DNA of 64,000 nucleotides. Origin: Colletes latitarsis (taxonomy: Eukaryota; Arthropoda; Insecta; Hymenoptera; Colletidae). Each line of letters opens with the position of its first letter. Positions within the stretch are counted from its first letter, which is position 1. The notes beneath the pieces are model-generated. The model saw only the letters and a program-made list of their open reading frames with translations, searched no databases and was not told the DNA's origin. The stretch lies in contig NC_135134.1 in assembly GCF_051014445.1 (NCBI RefSeq), forward strand, positions 10,631,672-10,695,671, read 5' to 3'. The translations under genes were made by a program, and so were the position numbers. Positions 48,090-58,154 of this stretch are shown here, one piece after another.

Positions 48090-51000
48090 TCCTTTAAAAT
48101 ATTGATCGAATACAGGTCGAATTGACCATTTCAGTGTGGCACCACATTAATACGTGATCCTAACCAGAAAAAAAACCAGGATCTATCCATTCAAGTATGC
48201 GAAAGATGCGAAAGTATGAGCTAGATGATGGCAAATACCAGAACCATCCCAGACATAACAGGCGATATCCTCTAAAATATTAATCGGAACCAGGTTTAAT
48301 TGACTGTAACAGTGTGGTACCACATTACTACGTGATCCAAACCAGAGAAAACACAGGATCTGGCCAACAAGTAAGCGAAAAATACGAAAGTATGAGCTAG
48401 CTGATGGCAAATACCAGACCTAACCCAGACATAATCGGTGTTATCCTCTAAAATATTGATCGAATCCAGGTGGAATTGACTATTTCTGTGTGGCAGCACA
48501 TTAATACGTGATCCTGCCCAGAAAACAAACCCAGGATCTGGCCAACAAGAATGCGAAAAATGCGAAATTATGAGGCAGATGATTGCAAATACCAGACCTA
48601 TCCCAGACGTAACCGGCCTTATCCTCTAATATATTAATCGGAACCAGGTTTAATTGACTGTTACAGTGTGGATCCACACTACTACGTGATTCAAAACAGA
48701 AAAAGCCCAGGCTCTGGCCATTCAAGTCTGCGAAAATTGCGAAAGTATAAGCTAGATGATAGCAAATACCGGACCTAACCCAGGCATAACCGCCGTGCTC
48801 CTCTATAATATTCATAGAATCCAGGTTGAATTGACTATTTCTGTGTGGCACCACATTAATACGTGATCCTAACCAGAAAAAAACCCGGGATCTGGCCAAC
48901 AAGAATGCGAAAAATGCGAAATTAGGAGGCAGATGATTGCAAATACCAGACCTAACCCAGACGTAATCAGCGTTATCCTCTAAAATATTAATCGGAACCA
49001 GGTTTAATTGACTGCTTCAGTGTGGTACCACATTACTACGTGATTCAAAACAGAAAAAGCCCAGGCTCTGGCCATTCAAGTATGGGAAAAATGCGAAATT
49101 ATGAGGCAGATGCTTGCAAATACCAGACGTAACCCAGATGTAACCGGCGTTCTCCTCTAAAATATTAATCGGAACCAGGTTTAATTGACTATTTCAGTGC
49201 GGTACCACATTACTACGTGATCCAAGACAGAAAAAGCCCATGATCTGACTTACAGGAATGCGAAAGATGCGAACGTATGAGGCAGATGATTGCAAATACC
49301 AGACCTAACTCAGACATAACTGGCGTTATCCTCTAAAATATTAATCGGAACCAGGTGTAATTGACCGCTTCAGTGTGGTACCACATTACTACCTGATCCG
49401 AACCAGCAAATGCCCAGGATCTGACCAACAAGTATGCGAAAAATGCAAAAGTTTGAGGAAGATGATCGCAAATACAAGAACTAACCCAGACATAACCGGC
49501 GTTATCTTCTAAAATATCAATCGAATCCAGGTTGTGTTGATCGTTTCTGTGTGGCACCACATTATTACGTGATTCAAACCAAAACAAAACCCAGGATCTG
49601 GCCAACAAGTATGAGAAAAATGCGCAAGTATGAGCTAGCTGATGGCAAATACGAGACCTAACACAGACATAACCTGTGTCATCCTCTAAAATATTGATCG
49701 AATCCAGGTGGAATTGACTATTTCTGTGTGGCACCACATTAATACGTGATCCTAACCAGAAAATAAACCCAGGATCTGGCCAACAAGAATGCGAAAAATG
49801 CGAAATTATGAGGCAGATGATTGCAAATACCAGACCTATCCCAGACGTAACCGGCCTTATCCTCTAATATATTAATCGGAACCAGGTTTATTTGACTGCT
49901 TCACTGTGGTACCCCATTACTACGTGATCCGAACCAGAAAAAGCCCAGGATCTGACGAACAAGTATGCGAAAAATGCGAAAGTATGAGCCAGATGATTGC
50001 GAATACCAGTCGTAACTCAGGCATAACAGGCGATATCCTCTAAAATATTAGTCGGAACCAGGTTTAATTGACTGTTACAGTGTGGATCCACATTACTACG
50101 TGATTCAAAACAGAAAAAGCCCAGGCTCTGGCCATTCAAGTCTGCGAAAATTGCGAAAGTATAAGCTAGATGATGACAAATACCGGACCTAACCTAGGCA
50201 TAATCGGCGTGCTCCTCTATAATATTCATAGAATCCAGGTTGAATTGACTATTTCTGTGTGGCACCAAATTAATACGTGATCGTAACCACAAAAAACCCA
50301 GGATCTAGCCAACAAGTAAGCGAACAATACGAAAGTGTGAGGCAGATGATTGCGAATACCAGTCGTAACTCAGACATAACCGGCGATATCCTCTAAAATA
50401 TTAATCGGAAGCAGGATTAATTGACTGCTTCAGTGTGGTACCACATTACTACGTGATCCGAAGCAGAAAAAGCCCAGGATCTGACGAACAAGTATGCGAA
50501 AAATGCGAAAGTATGAGCCAGATGATTGCGAATACCAGACGTAACCCAGTCACACCCGGTGTTATCCTCTAAAATATAGTTCGAATCCAGGTTGAATTGA
50601 CTATTTCTGCATGGCACCACATTAAGACGTGATCCTACCCAGAAAAAAATCCAGGATCTGGCCAACAAGAATGCGAAGAATGCAAAAGTATGAGGAAGAT
50701 GATTGCAAATACCAGTCGTAACTCAGACATAGCCGGCGATATCCTCTAAAATATTAATCGGAACCATGTTTAATTGACTGTTACAGTGTGGTACCACATT
50801 ACTACGTGATTCAAAACAGAAAATGCCAAGGCTCTGGCCATTCAAGTATGGGAAAAATGCGAAATTATGAGGCAGATGAATGCGAATACCAGACGTAACC
50901 CAGACACAACCGATGTTATCCTCTAAAATATTGATCGAATCCAAGTGGAATTGACTATTTCTGTGTGGCACCACATTAATACGTGATCCTCACCAGAAAA

Positions 51001-52641
51001 AAACCCAGGATCTGACCGACAAGAATGCGAAAAATCGAAAGTATTAGCCAGATGATTGCGAATACCAGACCTAACACAGACGTAACCGGCGTTCTCCTCT
51101 AAAATATTAATTGGAACCAGGTTTAATTGACTGTATCACTGTGGTACCACATTACTACGTGAAACTAACCAGAAAAAAACCCAGGATCTGGCCATTCAAG
51201 TATGCGAAAAATGCGAAAGTATGAGCTAGATGATGGCAAATACCAGACCTAACCCAGACATAACCGGCGTTATCCTCTAAAATATTAATCGGAACCAGGT
51301 TCAGTTGACTGTTACAGTGTGGTAAGACATTACTACGTGATCCAAAACAGAAAAACCCCAGGATCTGGCTATTCAAGTATGCGAAAAATGCGAAAGTATG
51401 AGCTAGATGATTGCAAATACCAGAACTAACCCAGACATAACCAGCGTTATCCCCTAAAATACTAATCGGAACCAGGTTTAGTTGACTGTTACAGGGTGGT
51501 AAGACATTACTACGTGATCCAAAACAGAAAAAGCCCAGGATCTGGCTTTCAAGTATGCGGAAAATGCGAAAGTATGAGCTAGATGATGGCAAATACCAGA
51601 CCGAACCCTGACATAACCGGCGTTATGCTCTAAAATATTAATCGCAACCTGGTTTAATTGACTGTTTCGGTGTGGTACCACTTTACTACGTGATCCCAAC
51701 GAGAAAAAGCCCAGGATCTGCCCAATAAGTAGGCGAAAAATGCGAAGGAATGGGGCAGATGATTGCAAATACCAGAACTAACCCAGACATAACCGGCGAT
51801 ATCCTCTAAAATATTAATCGCAACCAAGTTTAATTGACTGATTCGGTGTGGCACCACATTAATACGTGATTTTAACCAGAAAAAAATCCAGGATATGGCC
51901 ATTCAAGTTTGCGATAAATGCGAAAGTATGAGCTAGATGATGGCAAATACCAAACCTAACCCAGACGTAACCGGCGATCTCCTCTAAAATATTAATCGCA
52001 ACCAGGTTCTATTGACTACTTCAGTGTAGTACCACATTACTGCGTGATCCAAACCAGAAAAAGCCCAGGATCTGGCCATTCAAGTATGCGAAAAATGCGA
52101 AAGTACGAGCTAGATGGTGGCATATAGGAGACCTAACCCAGCCATAATCGGCGTTATCATCTAAAATATTATTCGGAACCAGGTTTTATTGTCTATCTCA
52201 GTGTGGTACCACATTAATACGTAATCCAGCCAGGACAAAACCCAGGATCTGGCCAACAAGTTGCGAAAGATGCGAAATTATGTGCCAGATGAATGCGAAT
52301 ACCAGACGTAACCGAGACATAACCGGTGTTATCCTCTAATATATTAATCGGAACCAGTTTCAATTGATAGCTTCAGTGTGGTACCACATCACTACGTGAT
52401 CCAAACCAGAAAAAAATCCAGGATCTGGCCAACAAGAATGCGAAGAATGCAAAAGTATGAGGAAGATGATTGCAAATACCAGTCGTAACTCAGACATAAC
52501 CGGCGATATCCTCTAAAATATTAATCGGAACCAGGTTTAATTGACTGTTGCAGTGTGGTACCACATTACTACGTGATTCAAAACAGAAAATGCCAAGGCT
52601 CTGGCCATTCAAGTATGGGAAAAATGCGAAATTATGAGGCA
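48090..52641. repeat. Family B satellite array between LTR copy 4 and the R1-clade element
   Basis: About 26 B monomers. Blocks correspond to 40.6-42.6 kb (offset about 7,504 at first), 32.0-32.5 kb (offset 18,346) and 36.0-36.5 kb (offset 15,119). One B monomer pair present near 41,500 is missing after 49,020. The last monomer is cut at 52657 by the retrotransposon. No gene seen. Confidence 0.92.
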
Positions 52642-52657
52642 GATGCTTGCAAATACC
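52642..52657. repeat. Target-site duplication, left copy
   Basis: GATGCTTGCAAATACC is repeated exactly at 58595-58610. The preceding A makes it 16 or 17 bp. Joining the two sides across one copy recreates an ordinary B monomer, as found intact at 32529-32544. Confidence 0.95.
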
Positions 52658-53041
52658 CCCTCAGGGGCTGCCAGCCTTTCAGCTGCAGTTCGGGCTTAAC
52701 GAACCCGGGGTACCCGAGTCATACACACACCGTAAGCCTCCTGTTGGTCGTCACAACGACCCATTCACAATTCCCTATTGGTTTTGTGAATGGTACGTGA
52801 CGGCAAGAGGAACGGGGGTCTTGGCTTAACCGCCTGGGCCACGAGTATGGCGACTCTATAAAATCGCCCTCCAATCCTAAGCTATGGTGCGCGGCGATGG
52901 GATGCATGGTTGGGGGAGAAGGCCCAATCCCAAGCGACCACCTCCGGGGAACCTGCCGAACCCCCGGAGTATATAGGCTTACCCGGGTAAGGCGGCTCTG
53001 CCCGGGCGGACCTTTTCTTCCGACCTGCTCGTGGGAATATT
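52658..53041 (+). promoter_or_regulatory. 5' leader of the retrotransposon, highly structured
   Basis: 384 bp with several inverted repeats: ATTCACAA/TTGTGAAT, GGTCGT/ACGACC, CTCCGGGG/CCCCGGAG, and the 14-bp perfect palindrome CTTACCCGGGTAAG at 52978-52991. A 30-codon upstream frame runs from 52884 to 52976. The leader presumably contains an internal promoter, as in related elements, but no initiator was identified. Some non-LTR elements start with an HDV-like self-cleaving ribozyme; I could not fold one convincingly here by eye. Confidence 0.7.
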
Positions 53042-55045
53042 ATGGAGTTCAATATTAAAACGGGGATGGGACGGGGTAAGTCAGAGGGGGAGGACGAAGG
53101 CGGTGTTGGGACTGGAGTGACGGCGCTCGCGCCGCCTCCAGCGCCTGGCCCGGCTTCGTGGAAGGTGGAGGAGGCCGACGAGACTGCGTCAGTCTCGTCC
53201 TTCTCCTCCACCAGGAGCCTCATAGGCTCTAAGAGGAAGAGGGCGGGGCAGGCCGTCGTCGAGGTGGGCGGGGCGATGAGCCCGTCGGTGAGGCTGAGTT
53301 GCCTCAGGGACGAGGTGACCGAGGAGATATCGGAGAGGATCTCCTCGTCCCTGAGGCGGGTGGAGAATGTCGCCGCTGCCTGCGCCATTAAGGGGCAGAA
53401 AGGCGGTGGCGCGGAGGCCCTGACGGCCGCGGCGGAGGAAATGAGGGAGGCGGCGCGGGAGCTCAGACGGCGGAACGCCCGTCTGCAGCTCCTGTTGGAG
53501 GAGGAGCGACAGGGGAGGAGGAGGGCAGAGTCGCTGTGGAACAGCGCGGCCCTCCCTCCCATCCTCCCTCCTCCTCCACCGCCGCGTCCCTCGGCGGAGG
53601 TAAATAAGCGGAGTGCGGCGGCAGTGGTGCGGGGCACCGCGGGCCCCCCCACCCGCACTCCGCCCGTGAAGAAGTCCCCGTCCTCCTCAGAAGACGATCT
53701 TCTGAGGAGGATTGGGGACATGATTGATGGCAAGCTGGCCGCCTTCCGGGAGGAGCTCCTCGCCGGAAGAGCGGTCAGCAGGAAGGCGGTGCCTCCCCGA
53801 CCTGTTCCGGTACAGTCGGGGAAGGCAAAGAAGGGCGGAGTGAAGGCTCCGCCCAGCGTTGCGGCACCAGGGCCCCGGGTCGCGACCCCCAAGGGGGGTG
53901 GTGTACCCGTGGTCGCAGTGGTCGCGTCCTCCACAGCACCCTCCCAAGGGGGGGTGGCGTGGAGTGAGGTGGTGGGGCGGAAGGCGAAGCGGGCAGCGAG
54001 GAAGGCCTCGCAACCGCAGCCTCCGCCTCCGCCGCCGGCGGCCAAGGTAAAGGCCGCGAAGGTCGGGAAGGCACGACCAGGTCGTCCCCCAAAAACGGCA
54101 GCGGTGACGCTGACCGTTGCGCAGGGGGGCGACCTGACCCTCGCGGAGGCGATGCGGCTCGCCAGGGAGAATATCTCCCTGGAAGAGCTGGGCATCGCCT
54201 CCGTGTGGGCGAAGAGGGCCGTGACCGGGGGTCTTTTGCTGGAGATCCCCGGTGCAGAAGGCGGCGCGAAGGCGGATCGTCTCGCCCAGAGGCTCCGGGA
54301 GCAGCTGGGCGAGCGAGGTGTCCGGGTCGCTCGGCCCACGAAGCGCACGGAGATGCGCGTTTGTGGGCTGGACGACTCGGTCAGCGCACAGGATGTGTCC
54401 CGTGCCCTTGCGAGGGCGGGGGACTGTCCTATGGAGGACCTGCGGATCGGAGAGATCCGCAGGTCGCCCTCCGGCCTCGGGTCGGTGTGGGCCCGGTGCC
54501 CCCTTTCCGCCGCCCGTAAGGTGGCGGAATCCGGGAGGGTGTTGGTGGGGTGGGTTTCGGCGCGAGTGGAAATCCTCGCGCCGCGCCCGCTCCAGTGTCA
54601 CCGCTGCCTCGAATTGGGGCACGTGAGGCAGTGGTGCACCTCGCCGGTGGACCGCAGCGGTCAGTGTTACCGCTGCGGTGCCAAAGAGCACCGTGCGAGC
54701 CAGTGCTCGGCGGCCCCCCACTGCCCGCTGTGTGCGGACATGGGGAGGCCAGCCGATCACAGGGTGGGGAGCAAGAAGTGCTCCCCCCCTCCCGGAAGGA
54801 GAGGAAGAGGCGGGCTGCACCGGCTCCGGTGCCGAGGGCGGTGGCATCGTCCTCCATGGAGGTGGACGGTGCTACGGGGACGGACGGCCGGGAGGAGGCT
54901 GGCGCGGCCATTAATTAATGCCGCCCCGCCTCCTCCTCCAGGCCAACCTCAACCACTGCCGCGCGGCACAGGACTTGATGTCCCAAGTCCTCGCGGAGTG
55001 GGGGGTTGGCCTGGCGGTCGCCGCCGAGCCGTACCGCGTCCCTGA
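53042..55045 (+). CDS. ORF1, gag-like nucleic-acid-binding protein of R1-clade element
   Basis: The open frame encodes 667 residues starting at the first ATG that gives a long frame (context AATATTATGGAG). Residues about 60-66 contain a basic KRKR cluster that could be a nuclear signal. About 115-165 is charged and coiled-coil-like, followed by proline-rich and Ser/Lys-rich linkers. The region before residue 519 resembles the conserved pre-knuckle domain of R1-clade ORF1. Three zinc knuckles span 519-580: two of type CX2CX4HX4C and a third with CPLC, a distal His and Cys580. Just after Cys580 the frame appears to slip. In the frame one base back, a basic tail ends at TAA 54916-54918, giving about 625 residues and touching ORF2. 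As read, the frame runs on 128 bases into ORF2 with a GC-rich, unlikely tail. The protein family packages element RNA and guides it to the nucleus. Confidence 0.9.
   Translation: MEFNIKTGMGRGKSEGEDEGGVGTGVTALAPPPAPGPASWKVEEADETASVSSFSSTRSLIGSKRKRAGQAVVEVGGAMSPSVRLSCLRDEVTEEISERISSSLRRVENVAAACAIKGQKGGGAEALTAAAEEMREAARELRRRNARLQLLLEEERQGRRRAESLWNSAALPPILPPPPPPRPSAEVNKRSAAAVVRGTAGPPTRTPPVKKSPSSSEDDLLRRIGDMIDGKLAAFREELLAGRAVSRKAVPPRPVPVQSGKAKKGGVKAPPSVAAPGPRVATPKGGGVPVVAVVASSTAPSQGGVAWSEVVGRKAKRAARKASQPQPPPPPPAAKVKAAKVGKARPGRPPKTAAVTLTVAQGGDLTLAEAMRLARENISLEELGIASVWAKRAVTGGLLLEIPGAEGGAKADRLAQRLREQLGERGVRVARPTKRTEMRVCGLDDSVSAQDVSRALARAGDCPMEDLRIGEIRRSPSGLGSVWARCPLSAARKVAESGRVLVGWVSARVEILAPRPLQCHRCLELGHVRQWCTSPVDRSGQCYRCGAKEHRASQCSAAPHCPLCADMGRPADHRVGSKKCSPPPGRRGRGGLHRLRCRGRWHRPPWRWTVLRGRTAGRRLARPLINAAPPPPPGQPQPLPRGTGLDVPSPRGVGGWPGGRRRAVPRP
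53681..53711 (+). other. 14-bp perfect stem-loop in ORF1
   Basis: Arms 53681-53694 and 53698-53711 are exact reverse complements around a 3-nt loop (CGA). The hairpin lies within codons for a Ser/Asp/Leu/Arg stretch. It is one of many long inverted repeats in this element. Confidence 0.75.
54437..54465 (+). other. 12-bp perfect stem-loop in ORF1
   Basis: GACCTGCGGATC pairs with GATCCGCAGGTC around loop GGAGA, within the codons of the region before the zinc knuckles. Confidence 0.75.
54599..54679 (+). other. Two adjacent stem-loops over the zinc-knuckle codons
   Basis: The first stem pairs 54599-54610 with 54625-54636: 12 bp, one G.U wobble. The second pairs 54651-54661 with 54669-54679: 11 bp, perfect, 7-nt loop. 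Together they cover the first knuckle and the start of the second. Confidence 0.7.
54784..54790 (+). other. C-run with frame change near the ORF1 3' end
   Basis: The run of seven C at 54783-54789 followed by T reads C CCC CCT relative to the ORF1 frame, which fits the X XXY YYZ pattern of -1 slippage sites. Beyond it the -1 frame gives a plausible basic gag tail ending exactly at the ORF2 start. The 0 frame gives an implausible extension. A one-base loss from a longer C run, in the genome or in the assembly, explains it equally well or better. Confidence 0.6.
54916..54920 (+). promoter_or_regulatory. TAATG stop/start overlap of ORF1 and ORF2
   Basis: TAA at 54916-54918, in the -1 frame of ORF1, shares its last A with the ATG of ORF2. 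In the related telomere-targeting element SART1, an overlapping UAAUG is known to drive ORF2 translation by termination-reinitiation helped by a downstream RNA structure. Here a palindrome (GCCGCGCGGC, 54957-54966) and an 8-bp stem (54970-54977 with 54984-54991) follow within 75 nt. Confidence 0.7.
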
Positions 55046-58000
55046 TCACCCTCATTGGGTGGGCGACGCGGACGGCTTGGTGGCGACGGTATGGGGAGGG
55101 GGCGACGGGTCCCCACCGTTCTCCTTGTTGGAGCGCGGTCGGGGATTCGTCGCCGTGGACTGGGGGGGAGTCGCTGTGGTGGGGTGCTACATTTCGCCCC
55201 GTAGCGGTCACGCTGCGTTCGAGCTGTACTTGGCCGAGGTCGCGGCATGCGTGCAGCGCTACGCGGCCCGGCCGGTGCTGGTCCTGGGGGATTTTAATGC
55301 CAAGTCGGTGGCTTGGGGATCCCCCAGGACCTCCGTTCGCGGCGGGATCCTGGGCGATTGGGCGGCGGGGCTCGACCTCCGGGTATTGAACCGGAGGTCG
55401 GAGCACACATGCGTGCGGCGATATGGGGGGTCCATCGTGGATGTGGGATTCGCGACCCCCAACGCCGTGCGCATGGTGTCGGGTTGGCACGTGGTCGCGG
55501 GGGCAGAGACACTCTCCGATCACCGGTACATCCGGATGGAGGTCTCTGCCGCCGCGAGTGCATCCCGACACGGCCGCCTGCGTGGCACCCCACCTCGCCG
55601 CTGGGCGCTTCGGCGCCTGGACAAGGACGCCCTGATGGCAGCTGCCCTCGCTGCAACTTGGCCGCAGGGAGCGGCCGAGTTGCCGAGCATAGAGGAGGAG
55701 GTCGCCCGGCTCGGAGCATTGGTCGCGGGTATTTGCGACGCGGCGATGCCTCGGGTCGGGCGGGCTTCTCCTCGCCGGGCGGTGTACTGGTGGTCGGACG
55801 CGATCGCGGAGTTGCGAGTCGCGACTGTCCGCGCCCGACGCCAGTACACCCGCGCGCGCCGTCGTCAACGTACAGGCGACGGCGTGGCGCGAGCGAGGGC
55901 AACTGATGACCTGTATGGAGCATACCGCGTGGCGCGGGTTGCTCTGCAGGTCGCCATCAAACGGGCCATGACCCGGGCATGGAAGGAGCTCCTCCAGACC
56001 CTTGATGACGATCCATGGGGGCGCCCATATAAGGTGGTGCTGAATAAGCTCCGCCCGTGGGCGCCCCCCGTCACCGAGAGTCTTGACCCCCGGCTGCTGG
56101 AGGACGTGGTCAATACACTCTTCCCAATTGGGGAGAGGGGACCGCGTCCTCCGGCGGCGGCGGCTGTCCCAGTGGAGTGGACGGCCGAGCTGGGGGTCAC
56201 GCAGGAGGAGCTGGCAGCGGCCATCAGACGGCTCGGGGTTCGTAACACGGCCCCGGGTCCGGATGGTGTGCCCGGCCGGGTTTGGGTCTTGACCCAGGGC
56301 GTCCTTGGGGCCGACCTCAGGCGGTTGCTCGACCGCTGCCTGAGGGACGGGCGATTCCCCCCCAGTTGGAAGGTGGCGAGGATGGTCCTCCTCCGGAAGG
56401 AGGGTCGGCCCGCGGAGTCTCCCTCCGCATACCGGCCCATTTGTCTCCTCGACGAGGTGGGCAAGCTCTTCGAGCGGGTGATTGCTGCCCGCCTCGTCGA
56501 GCACCTGTCGCGGGGTGATCCCGGTCTGGCCGACTGCCAGTTCGGTTTCCGGGGGGGCCGATCGACTATCGACGCGATAGGTCGTGTGAGGGCCCTCTCG
56601 GGGACGGCCGTCTCCCGGGGAGGGGTGGCATTGGCAATATCCTTGGATATTGCCAATGCCTTTAACACCCTCCCCTGGGAAGAGATAAGGAGGGGACTCG
56701 AATATCATCGGGTCCCCCCTTGTCTCAGGGTGGTCGTCGGGGATTATCTCCGCGGCAGGTGGATCGAGTATCCGGGCCGGGATGGTGATATGCGGAGGGA
56801 GGTGTACTGCGGTGTTCCGCAGGGGTCGGTCCTCGGGCCACTCCTGTGGAACATCGCGTACGACTCGGTGTTGCGGGCCGGCCTCCCCGACGGCGTCAGC
56901 ACGGTGTGTTATGCGGATGACACACTGGTGCTGGCCGTCGGGGCGCACTGGGGGAGGGCCATGCGTCGCGCGGAGGAGGGGTCGCAACGCGTCGTCGACC
57001 GGATCAGGGGGATGGGGATGACGGTGGCGGTCCATAAGACCGAGGTGATTGCGTTTCATTCACCTCGGCAGGATCCGCCACCCCCTCCGATCCGGGTGGG
57101 TGGGGCTGACATCGAGGTGAAGCCCCAGATCAGGTATCTGGGGCTGATCCTCGATAGCCACTGGCGTTTCGAGGAGCATTTCCGCTGCCTGGTCCCCCGG
57201 TTGGAAAGGATGGTTGCGGCTCTGGGCCGGATCCTGCCCAACCTGGGGGGCCCGGCGGGCCGAGTTCGTCGCCTCTATGTGGCAATGGTCCAGTCGGTGG
57301 CCCTATACGGGGCCCCCGTCTGGGCGGACGACCTGGCCGCCTCCCGGCGCAGCATGACTATGCTGCGTCGGGAGCAGAGGCGCATGGCGCTCAGGGTCGT
57401 CCGCGGGTATCGGACCATGTCACATGAGGCGGCGACGGTTCTAGCGGGGATGCCGCCCATGGACCTGCTCGCGCGGTCGCACGCGGTGATGTACCGGCAC
57501 CGCGTCGACCGTAACGCGGGGGTGGGGGCGGTCCCGGGCGGGCAGGAACCTGCTTGGGGCGATTTGAAGTGCCAGGCCCGGCAGTCCGTGTTGCTCGCGT
57601 GGCAGGGGCGGCTGGCTCTGCCAACCGCGGGGCACCGGACTGTCGGGGCGGTTCGGCCACTCCTGAAGGAGTGGCTGGACAGAGGCCATGGCAGCCTCAC
57701 CTACCGGATGGCACAGGTATTTTCCGGGCATGGCAGCTTCGGAAGATACCTGTGCCGGATAGGGAAGGAGCCGACGGCGCGTTGCTGCCACTGCGACGCT
57801 GAGCAAGACACGGCGGATCATACCCTGGAGGTATGCCCCGCGTGGGAGTGGGAGCGCCGTGTCCCGGTCGGCGTCGTCGGGCGGGATGTCTCGCTGCCGG
57901 GCGTGGTGCGCGCCATGCTCGGCAGCGAGGAGAAGTGGAGGGCCGTGGCCTCCTTCTGCGAGAACGTAATGTTGCAGAAGGAGGCCGCGGGGAGGGAACG

Positions 58001-58100
58001 CGAGCTTCAGCGGCGCGCTGAAGCTCGCGCTCGTGCGGTGGCCCGAGGTCGTCGCCCGGTCGCGAGGCGTCGCGGGCGGCCGCCTCGGCGTGGCGGATGA
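54918..58100 (+). CDS. ORF2, endonuclease/reverse transcriptase of R1-clade retrotransposon
   Basis: An uninterrupted 1060-residue polyprotein that nicks target DNA and copies element RNA in situ. The N-terminal apurinic-like endonuclease shows QANLNHC (8-14), AEPY (about 35), GDFNA (124-128) and SDH (200-202). The reverse transcriptase shows APGPDG, the SAYRPICLL block, QFGFRGGRST, motif A LDIANAFN, motif B GVPQGSVLGP, catalytic YADD (665-668), a KTE motif and RYLGLILD. A C-terminal zinc motif C956-X2-C959-X8-H968-X4-C973 is typical of the R1 clade, and an Arg-rich tail follows. The start is fixed by the TAATG overlap with the ORF1 tail. All catalytic residues that I can recognise are present, so the protein could be active. 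The codons contain many long inverted repeats. Confidence 0.96.
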   Translation: MPPRLLLQANLNHCRAAQDLMSQVLAEWGVGLAVAAEPYRVPDHPHWVGDADGLVATVWGGGDGSPPFSLLERGRGFVAVDWGGVAVVGCYISPRSGHAAFELYLAEVAACVQRYAARPVLVLGDFNAKSVAWGSPRTSVRGGILGDWAAGLDLRVLNRRSEHTCVRRYGGSIVDVGFATPNAVRMVSGWHVVAGAETLSDHRYIRMEVSAAASASRHGRLRGTPPRRWALRRLDKDALMAAALAATWPQGAAELPSIEEEVARLGALVAGICDAAMPRVGRASPRRAVYWWSDAIAELRVATVRARRQYTRARRRQRTGDGVARARATDDLYGAYRVARVALQVAIKRAMTRAWKELLQTLDDDPWGRPYKVVLNKLRPWAPPVTESLDPRLLEDVVNTLFPIGERGPRPPAAAAVPVEWTAELGVTQEELAAAIRRLGVRNTAPGPDGVPGRVWVLTQGVLGADLRRLLDRCLRDGRFPPSWKVARMVLLRKEGRPAESPSAYRPICLLDEVGKLFERVIAARLVEHLSRGDPGLADCQFGFRGGRSTIDAIGRVRALSGTAVSRGGVALAISLDIANAFNTLPWEEIRRGLEYHRVPPCLRVVVGDYLRGRWIEYPGRDGDMRREVYCGVPQGSVLGPLLWNIAYDSVLRAGLPDGVSTVCYADDTLVLAVGAHWGRAMRRAEEGSQRVVDRIRGMGMTVAVHKTEVIAFHSPRQDPPPPPIRVGGADIEVKPQIRYLGLILDSHWRFEEHFRCLVPRLERMVAALGRILPNLGGPAGRVRRLYVAMVQSVALYGAPVWADDLAASRRSMTMLRREQRRMALRVVRGYRTMSHEAATVLAGMPPMDLLARSHAVMYRHRVDRNAGVGAVPGGQEPAWGDLKCQARQSVLLAWQGRLALPTAGHRTVGAVRPLLKEWLDRGHGSLTYRMAQVFSGHGSFGRYLCRIGKEPTARCCHCDAEQDTADHTLEVCPAWEWERRVPVGVVGRDVSLPGVVRAMLGSEEKWRAVASFCENVMLQKEAAGRERELQRRAEARARAVARGRRPVARRRGRPPRRGG
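55280..55331 (+). other. 13-bp stem over the endonuclease GDFNA codons
   Basis: GGTCCTGGGGGAT at 55280-55292 pairs perfectly with ATCCCCCAGGACC at 55319-55331. The 26-nt loop contains a nested CCAAG/CTTGG stem. The arms and loop cover the GDFNA catalytic motif and following codons. Confidence 0.75.
56617..56675 (+). other. 16-bp inverted repeat over reverse transcriptase motif A
   Basis: GGCATTGGCAATATCC (56627-56642) and GGATATTGCCAATGCC (56645-56660) are exact reverse complements separated by two bases. They sit inside an outer pair, GGGGAGGG (56617-56624) with CCCTCCCC (56668-56675). The repeat lies on the codons of ALAISLDIANAF, which include a catalytic aspartate. Confidence 0.8.
57121..57145 (+). 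other. 10-bp stem-loop over the RYLG codons
   Basis: AGCCCCAGAT pairs with ATCTGGGGCT around CAGGT, within the codons for PQIRYLGL. Confidence 0.7.
57341..57374 (+). other. 15-bp stem with tetraloop in ORF2
   Basis: Arms 57341-57355 and 57360-57374 pair at 14 positions plus one G.U wobble, around loop GACT. The region encodes SRRSMTMLRRE. The single imperfection is tolerated in sense RNA. Confidence 0.75.
57710..57756 (+). other. 17-bp stem-loop in ORF2 before the CCHC motif
   Basis: 57710-57726 pairs with 57740-57756, with 16 Watson-Crick pairs and one U.G wobble and a 13-nt loop. It lies in codons upstream of the C-terminal zinc motif. Confidence 0.75.
57943..58029 (+). other. Two consecutive long stem-loops at the ORF2 3' end
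   Basis: 57943-57959 pairs with 57974-57990: 17 bp with one U.G wobble. 57999-58011 pairs perfectly with 58017-58029: 13 bp, 5-nt loop. Only eight bases separate the two hairpins. Confidence 0.75.
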
Positions 58101-58154
58101 CCTAGGCTGGGAGGGGGGTCCTGAGGGGACCCTCCTCCCGCCAGGCGGCGCCGG

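Noticed and set aside
52884..52976. Upstream 30-codon frame in the retrotransposon leader as a real peptide
   Set aside because: Short, no conserved motif, and several ATG codons are expected by chance in a 384-bp leader.
52882..54348. Long antisense open frame (488 codons) across ORF1, and another of 714 codons at 54915-57059 across ORF2
   Set aside because: High GC content removes stop codons in shadow frames. The sense frames carry all recognisable motifs and the antisense translations show no family.
54783..54789. Programmed -1 frameshifting as the definite explanation of the ORF1 frame change
   Set aside because: A one-base loss in a homopolymer is at least as likely, and one copy cannot distinguish the two.
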